A stretch of DNA of 10,592 nucleotides from the NCBI GenBank assembly GCA_964476895.1, contig CAYZCS010000032.1, forward strand, positions 1 through 10,592, written 5' to 3'. This DNA is from JALYJZ01 sp964476895 (GTDB taxonomy: Bacteria > Patescibacteriota > SICC01). Position numbers and translations under genes: made by a program. Each line of letters starts with the position of its first letter. Position 1 is the first letter of the stretch. Of the stretch, positions 5,570 through 10,592 are shown piece by piece. The notes beneath the pieces are model-generated. The model was given only the letters and a program-made list of their open reading frames with translations. It did not search any database and was not told where the DNA came from.

Positions 5570-6985
5570 TTACGCGCTGATCTTGCTGTCGAGGTAGTCG
5601 GCGAGCTCGGCGATCTTCACCCGCTCCTGCTTCTGGGAATCACGGTCGCGGACCGTGACCGCCTCGTCCTCGAGCGAGTCGAAGTCCACCGTGCAGCAGA
5701 ACGGCGTGCCGATCTCGTCCTGGCGGCGGTAGCGCTTGCCGATCGATCCCGTCACGTCGTAGTCGACCTGGAACCGCTGTGCCAATCCGTCCCGCACTGT
5801 GCCGGCCAGCTTCGCCAGCTCCGGCTTGTTCATCAGCGGCAACACCGCGGCGGACACCGGCGCGATCGACGGCTTGAGCTTGAGCACCGTCCGCACGTCA
5901 CCTTTCTCGTCCGGCTCCTCCACGTAGGCGTCGCAGAGCACCGTGAAGACGATCCGGTCCACGCCGCAGGACGGCTCGATCACGTACGGCAGGTACTTCT
6001 CCCCCGGCGCCTCGTCAAAGTACGTGAGGTCCTTGCCGGAGACCTTCTGGTGCTGCGTCAGGTCGAAATCGGTCCGGTTGGCGACGCCTTCGAGTTCACT
6101 CCACCCGAACGGGAACTCGTACTCGATGTCGCTCGTCCCGGCCGAATAGTGGCTGAGCTCGTCCTTCGTGTGCGGACGGAGCTTCAGCTTCTTCTTGTCG
6201 ACACCGAGCACGTCCACGTACCACCGCATCCGTTCTTTCTGCCACCACTCGTGCCACTGCTTGGCCTCGTCCGGCTTCGTGAAGAACTCGATCTCCATCT
6301 GTTCGAACTCGCGCATCCGGAATATGAACTTGCCCGGCGTGATCTCGTTTCGGAACGCCTTCCCGATCTGGGCGATCCCGAACGGGAGTTTCTTGCGCGT
6401 CGTCGCCTGGACCTCCTTGTAGTCGACGAAGATGCCCTGCGCGGTCTCGGGGCGGAGGTAGATCGCCGCATCGTCGGCAGCGGGGCCCGAGGCGTCGACC
6501 GGTCCCGCGTGCGTCTTGAACATCAGGTTGAAGCTGCGGACATCCGTCCAGTCGGCCTTCTTCCCTTCCGGCGTCGTGATCTCGTTCTCCTCGAAGATCT
6601 TGGTCAGGTCCTCGTTGCTCAGCCCCTCGACCTTGAGCCCGAGCTGGTCCTCGATCAGGTGGTCGGCGCGGTACCGCTTCTTGCTGATTTTGTCGTCGAC
6701 CAGGGCGTCGGCGAAGTTCGCGGTGTGGCCGGAGGCTTCCCAGACCTTCGGGTGCATCAGGATCGAGGCATCGAGCCCAACCATGTTGTCCATCAGCTGG
6801 ACGTTCGCCTTCCACCAGGCGTCCTTGATCCGCTGCTTGAGCAGCGCGCCGTAGTGGCCGTAGTCGTACGTGCCCTGGAGGCCGCCGTAGATCTCGGAGC
6901 CGCCGAACAGGAATCCGCGCCGCTTGGCGAGGTTCGCGACTTTCTCCATGGTGACTGCGTGGTCGGTCTTTTTCTTGGCTGCCAT
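5570..6985 (-). CDS. glyQS: Glycyl-tRNA synthetase, single-chain (alpha2, eukaryote/archaea-like) type
   Basis: Class II aminoacyl-tRNA synthetase that charges tRNA-Gly. It is the homodimeric form, not the split alpha/beta bacterial form. Visible: RRGFLFGGSEIYGGLQGTYD (22-41), SFNLMFKTHAGP (151-162), YLRPETAQGIFVDYKEV (176-192), motif 2 FRNEITPGKF (211-220), FEQMEIEFF (227-235), PSCGVDR (338-344, motif 3 region) and a C-terminal anticodon-binding domain from about 373 (APVSAAVLPLMNKPELA, then RYRRQDEIGTPFC). Length 471 is usual for the compact form. The start at 6985 lacks a strong SD (GGG about eight bases upstream). An internal ATG at residue 13 would still keep the whole core. It lies 36 bases after recO and is followed by a clear terminator. 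Confidence 0.97.
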   Translation of the reverse strand: MAAKKKTDHAVTMEKVANLAKRRGFLFGGSEIYGGLQGTYDYGHYGALLKQRIKDAWWKANVQLMDNMVGLDASILMHPKVWEASGHTANFADALVDDKISKKRYRADHLIEDQLGLKVEGLSNEDLTKIFEENEITTPEGKKADWTDVRSFNLMFKTHAGPVDASGPAADDAAIYLRPETAQGIFVDYKEVQATTRKKLPFGIAQIGKAFRNEITPGKFIFRMREFEQMEIEFFTKPDEAKQWHEWWQKERMRWYVDVLGVDKKKLKLRPHTKDELSHYSAGTSDIEYEFPFGWSELEGVANRTDFDLTQHQKVSGKDLTYFDEAPGEKYLPYVIEPSCGVDRIVFTVLCDAYVEEPDEKGDVRTVLKLKPSIAPVSAAVLPLMNKPELAKLAGTVRDGLAQRFQVDYDVTGSIGKRYRRQDEIGTPFCCTVDFDSLEDEAVTVRDRDSQKQERVKIAELADYLDSKISA

Positions 6986-7021
6986 ACGGTACCCAGTCTA
7001 GCGGACTTCGGCGACGTTACC

Positions 7022-7774
7022 CTACCCTCGTCCTACGAGATTCAGGAACCGGCGGCTCCGCGGCTCGCGTTCAAGCGTGTAGTGCACCAGCCGCTCCAGC
7101 AAGTTCGATATCTCCCGCTGCACGGGTTCCCGGACCATGATTCCGGTCACCTCGGTGAACGGACGCTCGGAGAACGCCCGGAGGAGCTTCACTGCCTCGG
7201 GACTGACGCCAATCGCCTCCGGCTCCACGGCCACGCAGCCCTTGCAGAGCACGCCGCCCAGCCCCGGCGAGAACGCGAGATCGGCCGGATATAACTTCCG
7301 GCCGCACTCCACGCAGGCGTAGAGGTCCGGCCGGAAGCCGGCCAGCGTGATCGTCTGCCACTGGTAGTAGTCGGCGACCAGGCGCGGCGGGTGTCCGCCC
7401 TCGAGCGCCGCAAACGCGGCCCGCACCAGCGACGGCACCCGGCGCGAAGCGTCCTCGTCGGCGTTGAGCTTGCCCACCAACTCGGAGAGGTAGCTCGCCA
7501 CGGACATCCGGTCGAAGTCGGAACGGATGCCCTGGTAGTGGCTGAGCGCCTTGGCGCCGGCGATCACCGGCAGGTCCCCCCGCCCCTTCGCCAGCAGCAG
7601 GTCCACGTACGTGAACGGCTCGAGGTGTCCGGCAAGCTTGGAGCGAATCTTCCGCACGCCGCGCGCCACCGCCCGGAGCTTGCCGCGGTCGTCGGAGAAG
7701 ATCTCCAGGATCCGGTCGGCCTCGCCGACGTTGATGGTCCGGAGCACGATGCCTTTGGTTTTGGTGAGACTCAT
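7022..7774 (-). CDS. recO: RecO, DNA recombination-mediator protein
   Basis: RecO helps load RecA onto SSB-coated single-stranded DNA in the RecFOR pathway and anneals strands. The 250-residue protein has the N-terminal OB-fold pattern (TKGIVLRTINVGEADRILEI, residues 6-25; then a GKLRAVARGVRK segment) and a helical C-terminal domain holding a four-cysteine zinc site, C154xxC157 and C177xxC180. Normal length for the family. The start ATG at 7774 lies 21 bases after the nnrD stop; no good SD is seen, so coupling to nnrD is likely. The nnrD-recO-glyQS order with short gaps suggests one operon. Confidence 0.93.
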   Translation of the reverse strand: MSLTKTKGIVLRTINVGEADRILEIFSDDRGKLRAVARGVRKIRSKLAGHLEPFTYVDLLLAKGRGDLPVIAGAKALSHYQGIRSDFDRMSVASYLSELVGKLNADEDASRRVPSLVRAAFAALEGGHPPRLVADYYQWQTITLAGFRPDLYACVECGRKLYPADLAFSPGLGGVLCKGCVAVEPEAIGVSPEAVKLLRAFSERPFTEVTGIMVREPVQREISNLLERLVHYTLEREPRSRRFLNLVGRG

Positions 7775-7795
7775 GGGGGTCGTTACGGGTACAGT

Positions 7796-8599
7796 CTACG
7801 GGAGTTTACGGAGATCGAGGTAGTCGGGCAGGTCCGAGGCCAGGAGCGACGGCCCCTTGTCCGCTTCCGCCCGTTCAGACGCCTCCTTCACCGCGGCAGC
7901 CGCGTGCTTCGCCGCCTCGAGCGGCTCCAAGCCGCGCGCCAGCAGCGCACCGACCACGCCGGTCAGCACGTCCCCGGTTCCCGCCTTCGCCAGGAACGGC
8001 GAGCCGCCTTCGACCTCGACCACCGTCTTGCCGTCGCTCACGTGGTCGATCGGTCCCTTGGCGAGAATCGTCACGCCAAGGTCGGCGGCCAGTTCCTTGA
8101 TCGTGCCGTGCGCCCGGGCATCCGGGTCGCCTGCCAGCAAGCCGTACTCCTCGCGGTTCGGAGTGAGGACAACTTTCTTGTTCTCGAAGAGCTTCTCGGG
8201 ATGGCGCTCTTCCGCGACGATCCTGAGCGCGTCGGCGTCGATGACCAACGGCCCCTCGAAATCCTCTAGCACGGATTCCAGGAACTTCCGGGCGCTGCCC
8301 TCGGTCGTGAGACCGGAACCGATCGCTACCGGGTACTCCCGGAACGGCGACAGGTCGCCGTGATGCGACTTGTCGAACTCCGGGCCATCGAGCCGGATTG
8401 TCACCGCATCGGGATACGCTACCAGGACCGCGTCGGCGGCCCGGGCCGGGGCCGCGGCCACCAGGAGATCCAAGCCGGTCCGGAGCGCACCACCGGCCGC
8501 CAGCACGGCCGCCCCCGCGAACCGGGCAGAGCCGGCCAAGAGCAGGAGCTTGCCCCACTCCCCTTTCGCGAGCTTCTCGGAGCGCTCAGTGAGCTTCAT
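7796..8599 (-). CDS. nnrD: ADP/ATP-dependent NAD(P)H-hydrate dehydratase, stand-alone
   Basis: Ribokinase-fold repair enzyme that turns the damaged cofactor NAD(P)HX back into NAD(P)H. Visible: GSARFAGAAVLAAGGALRTG (23-42), IGSGLTTEG (93-101), VIDADALRI (119-127), LTPNREEYGLLAG (145-157), ILAKGPIDHVSDG (178-190) and the catalytic KAGTGDVLTGVVGALLARG (205-223, Asp210 as the presumed base). Length 267 fits the dehydratase domain alone; the NnrE epimerase domain often fused to it is absent. The C-terminal part is unusual: the His-Gly stretch normally following the AA at 229-230 is replaced by an Ala/Glu-rich helix. The start at 8599 has only a weak GGA upstream. A related ribokinase-fold kinase is a less likely alternative. 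Confidence 0.88.
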   Translation of the reverse strand: MKLTERSEKLAKGEWGKLLLLAGSARFAGAAVLAAGGALRTGLDLLVAAAPARAADAVLVAYPDAVTIRLDGPEFDKSHHGDLSPFREYPVAIGSGLTTEGSARKFLESVLEDFEGPLVIDADALRIVAEERHPEKLFENKKVVLTPNREEYGLLAGDPDARAHGTIKELAADLGVTILAKGPIDHVSDGKTVVEVEGGSPFLAKAGTGDVLTGVVGALLARGLEPLEAAKHAAAAVKEASERAEADKGPSLLASDLPDYLDLRKLP

Positions 8600-8615
8600 A
8601 TTCCAAGACTAGCAC

Positions 8616-8648
8616 GTCCACGCCCGAAGCCAGGCCTCGGGCGTGGAC
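8616..8648 (-). other. Stem-loop between the 182-residue gene and nnrD
   Basis: Perfect 12-bp inverted repeat: GTCCACGCCCGA at 8616-8627 and TCGGGCGTGGAC at 8637-8648, loop of nine bases. It occupies most of the 66-base gap. On the minus strand, the direction of both flanking genes, there is no T-run after it. On the plus strand only a TTT follows. It may weaken read-through or stabilise the upstream message. Confidence 0.6.
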
Positions 8649-8665
8649 TTTCCAAGGGCCTGATC

Positions 8666-9214
8666 TTACTTCCCGACGACCCGCTTGACGATGTCGCGGG
8701 CGCCGTCGACCGACGTCTCGATGGATGAGGCGACCGCCTGGACGGCATCCTCGCTCACTTCTTTCGCACCGTCGATCGCACCGACCACGGCCGCTTCGGT
8801 AGCCTTGCCGACGTCCCCGCCGACCGATTGCACCGCGTCGACCGAGCCGCGCACGGCCGCGACACCGGCGGACCCCACGTCCTGGCCGGTCTCCTGGGCC
8901 GTCTTCACGGTCTGCTGCGCGACGTCACGGATGCCCTGCTCCGTATCGACCGCACTGCCGGAAACCGCCTGCACGATGCTGGAAACGACCTTCTGGGTAG
9001 ATTCCGCGCCGGTAGCGCCGACCTCGGCCGCGGACTTCAGTGCCGTGCTTACCAATTCGGTCGGTACCTTGAGAGCGGTCCCGCCTACCTGGCCAGCACC
9101 CTGCAGCGTCTCCGTGGCTACCCGCGTGACGGAATCGACCAGTGCCACGCCAACGTCACCGGCACCCTGCACGGCTCCGACGACCGCGTTACGAACGTTA
9201 TCTGCGATACCCAT
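8666..9214 (-). CDS. Repetitive Ala/Val/Gly-rich amphipathic protein, function unknown
   Basis: A 182-residue protein that I do not recognise as a named family. It is built almost wholly of Ala, Val, Gly, Ser, Thr, Asp, Glu, Gln and Lys. It has no Phe, Tyr, Trp, Cys or His and a single Pro (in KVPTEL), and is degenerate-repetitive: AVVGAVQGAGDVG (residues 10-22), LQGAGQVGG and AVVGAIDGAKEVS are related units. No signal peptide or true membrane segment is seen; the pattern suggests long amphipathic helices, as in LEA-like, apolipoprotein-like or phasin-like proteins. The gene is real: AAGGAGG stands five bases before the ATG (9226-9220). A weak TATAAC lies just upstream of the SD. It is followed after 66 bases, with a stem-loop, by nnrD. 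Confidence 0.8.
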   Translation of the reverse strand: MGIADNVRNAVVGAVQGAGDVGVALVDSVTRVATETLQGAGQVGGTALKVPTELVSTALKSAAEVGATGAESTQKVVSSIVQAVSGSAVDTEQGIRDVAQQTVKTAQETGQDVGSAGVAAVRGSVDAVQSVGGDVGKATEAAVVGAIDGAKEVSEDAVQAVASSIETSVDGARDIVKRVVGK

Positions 9215-9436
9215 ATGATCCTCCTTGTCTTTTGTTATATGTTTTACCGAACCCGCCAGGCACGGCTTTAGGCTTATGCTAACGCATCAAGAGAGCATTG
9301 CAAGAAGCACGGATTACCCCCGTGCTACGCCGCATTTTCGCGGTATGCTCGCGCCGACGCCGGATTCTCTGATAAGCTAGAAAAATCCGGCCCGAAAGAG
9401 GCTTGGAACAGCCCGAACGGCCATTCAAGGAGGAAT
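9215..9436. other. Divergent intergenic region with inverted repeats
   Basis: The 222 bases separate the minus-strand repetitive gene from the plus-strand small membrane protein and must hold both promoters, but no convincing -35/-10 pair is seen. Weak candidates are TATAAC at 9239-9234 on the minus strand and an extended -10-like TGATAAGCT at 9370-9378 on the plus strand. Two inverted repeats are clear: AGCACGG/CCGTGCT (9306-9312 and 9320-9326) and GCCGGATT/AATCCGGC (9359-9366 and 9384-9391, 17-base loop). No RNA gene is recognised. Confidence 0.5.
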
Positions 9437-9658
9437 ATGCAACGACGAATCACTTTTCTAGCATCGACAGCCCCATTCATCGCCCTCGGCATCCTGGTCG
9501 TCCCCTCGACCGCGCATGCCTACATCGACCCGGGGACGGGCAGCGTGATCATCCAGGCGATCATCGGTGGCGTGGTGGCGGTAGGGTTCTTTTTGAAAAC
9601 CAACTGGCTGCGGGTAAAGCAGCTGGTACGGCGCGTATCCGGCGGTAAGAAGAAGTAG
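9437..9658 (+). CDS. Small exported/membrane protein of the AYIDPGTGS type
   Basis: 73 residues: a basic start (MQRR), a hydrophobic stretch (5-24) ending in TAHA (25-28), which looks like a signal peptidase site; then YIDPGTGS (29-36), a membrane segment (about 37-53) and a basic tail ending GGKKK. I recall small proteins with an (A)YIDPGTGS motif plus one membrane helix from many bacteria; their function is unknown to me. The ATG at 9437 is preceded by a full AAGGAGG (9427-9433), though only three bases separate them, shorter than usual. Its stop is seven bases before the methyltransferase start, so the two genes almost certainly form an operon. Confidence 0.85.
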   Translation: MQRRITFLASTAPFIALGILVVPSTAHAYIDPGTGSVIIQAIIGGVVAVGFFLKTNWLRVKQLVRRVSGGKKK

Positions 9659-9665
9659 CGCGAAA

Positions 9666-10592
9666 ATGGCCGCAAAGAAGACCGCCGCGAAGATCGAACG
9701 CCACCCCGCCTCGTTCCGTGACCGGTCGGGGTACATCTACCGAAAGAACGGCACGCTCCTCCGCGCCGTCCAACCCGCCTACAAGGCCGAGTACGACGCC
9801 CTGATGAAGTCGGGCCTCTACGACCAGCTCGTCGGCGACCGGCTCCTGATCCCCCACACCGAAGTGACCGGCAGCCCCCGTGCATACAAGACGCTCAAGC
9901 CCGAGCTCGTCGATTTCATCACGTACCCCTACGAGTGGAGCTTCTCGCAGCTCAAGGACGCGGCGCTTGCCACGCTGGAGATCCAGCGCCGGGCGCTCGA
10001 GAACGGCCAAACGCTCAAGGACGCCAGCGCGTACAACATCCAGTTCCACCAGGGCAAACCGACCTTGATCGACACCCTCTCCTTCGAGCGCTACAAGAAA
10101 GGCGCGCCGTGGATCGCCTACCGCCAGTTCTGCCAGCACTTCCTCGCGCCGCTCGTGCTCATGAGCAAGGTGGACGTGCGGCTCAGCCAGCTCCTCCGCG
10201 TCCACATCGACGGCATCCCGCTGGACCTGGCCGCCGAGCTCCTCCCCCGCAAGACCCGCATGCGGCCCGGCATCTACATGCACCTGGTCCTCCACGCCCG
10301 GGCGCAGCAGAAGTACGAGTCCACCGCCAAGAAGGCGAAGCCGCGCAAGGTCAACGTGAAGGCGCTCGTGGCCAGCCTCGAGAGCCTGATCAAGAAGCTG
10401 GAGTACGAACCCGCCGGCACTGAGTGGGGCGACTACTACACGTTCACCAACTACACCGACCGCTCCGTCCGGGAGAAAGGCCGCCTGGTCGAGCGCTTCA
10501 TCAAGAACGTGAAGCCGAAGCGCGTCTGGGACGTGGGTGGCAATACCGGGGCGTTCAGCCGGATCGCGTCCGACGCCGGCATCCCGACCGTC
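9666..10592 (+). CDS. SAM-dependent methyltransferase, NoeA-like family (C-terminus cut by window edge)
   Basis: 309 codons are visible with no stop; the end lies outside. After a Lys/Ala-rich head comes a conserved N-terminal region: SGYIYRKNGTLLRAVQPAY, SGLYDQL, LLIPH, YPYEWSFSQLKDAALATLEI, LKDASAYNIQFHQGKPTLID, TLSFERYKKGAPWIAYRQFC, then LLRVHIDGIPLDLAAELLP. The Rossmann SAM-binding motif I, WDVGGNTGAFS, is at about 288-298, with the remaining methyltransferase domain beyond the edge. I recognise this layout from proteins annotated as class I methyltransferases or nodulation protein NoeA; the substrate is not known to me. The ATG at 9666 follows the preceding stop by seven bases and has no SD of its own, so translation is probably coupled. 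Confidence 0.85.
   Translation, partial: MAAKKTAAKIERHPASFRDRSGYIYRKNGTLLRAVQPAYKAEYDALMKSGLYDQLVGDRLLIPHTEVTGSPRAYKTLKPELVDFITYPYEWSFSQLKDAALATLEIQRRALENGQTLKDASAYNIQFHQGKPTLIDTLSFERYKKGAPWIAYRQFCQHFLAPLVLMSKVDVRLSQLLRVHIDGIPLDLAAELLPRKTRMRPGIYMHLVLHARAQQKYESTAKKAKPRKVNVKALVASLESLIKKLEYEPAGTEWGDYYTFTNYTDRSVREKGRLVERFIKNVKPKRVWDVGGNTGAFSRIASDAGIPTV

Noticed and set aside
5561..7294. 577-codon plus-strand open frame opposite glyQS and the end of recO
   Set aside because: Low-complexity Arg/Leu/Val/His translation, runs across two real genes and through the terminator stem's flank, and has no SD. glyQS is unmistakable on the other strand.
7391..8269. 292-codon plus-strand open frame opposite recO and nnrD
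   Set aside because: Antisense shadow with no recognisable motif, spanning the junction of two well-supported genes.
9215..9436. tRNA, small RNA or riboswitch in the divergent gap
   Set aside because: The inverted repeats are short and do not build a cloverleaf or a known riboswitch pattern that I can recognise.
9561..10295. 244-codon minus-strand open frame opposite the methyltransferase
   Set aside because: Overlaps the conserved NoeA-like methyltransferase and the small membrane protein; biased composition and no start signal.
1..10592. Mobile element, CRISPR array or phage genes
   Set aside because: No transposase, integrase, regularly spaced repeats or terminal inverted repeats were seen; gene content is housekeeping and base composition looks even.

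Overview
The window is a GC-rich bacterial chromosome segment carrying housekeeping genes, nearly all on the minus strand. The best guess for the host is a member of the Patescibacteria (Candidate Phyla Radiation) or a close relative. The main reason is a short MurF that lacks the usual N-terminal substrate-binding domain and opens with a hydrophobic stretch running straight into its P-loop, a form I associate with that group. A compact genome and a reduced dcw cluster agree with this. UGA is used as an ordinary stop (rsmH, ftsI), so the recoded-UGA lineages are excluded. The phylum assignment is inference; the gene identities are much firmer.

Layout, read along the minus strand from right to left. 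(1) 9214-8666: a 182-residue, aromatic-free, Ala/Val-rich repetitive protein with a strong Shine-Dalgarno. (2) 8599-5570: nnrD, recO and the dimeric-type glycyl-tRNA synthetase, closely spaced and closed by a clear Rho-independent terminator at 5550-5520. (3) 5511-5431: a compact control region with a sigma70-like promoter, GTGG repeats at 10-bp spacing that fit a MraZ operator, and two tandem DnaA-box-like 9-mers beside the mraZ start. (4) 5429-1: the dcw cluster in the order mraZ, rsmH, ftsL-like, ftsI, murF, mraY (cut by the window edge). murE is missing from its usual place between ftsI and murF. Strong stem-loops lie in the mraZ-rsmH and ftsL-ftsI gaps.

On the plus strand, diverging from the 182-residue gene, are two adjacent genes: a 73-residue secreted or membrane protein with an AYIDPGTGS motif, and a SAM-dependent methyltransferase of the type often labelled NoeA-like, cut by the right edge.

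How the genes fit together: MraZ probably represses its own promoter and so the cluster. RsmH methylates 16S rRNA. The FtsL-like protein and FtsI belong to the septal cell-wall machinery. MurF and MraY make the last cytoplasmic precursor and the first lipid-linked precursor of peptidoglycan. The neighbouring nnrD-recO-glyQS unit (metabolite repair, recombinational repair, translation) is transcriptionally separate. I see no mobile element, CRISPR array, tRNA or rRNA.
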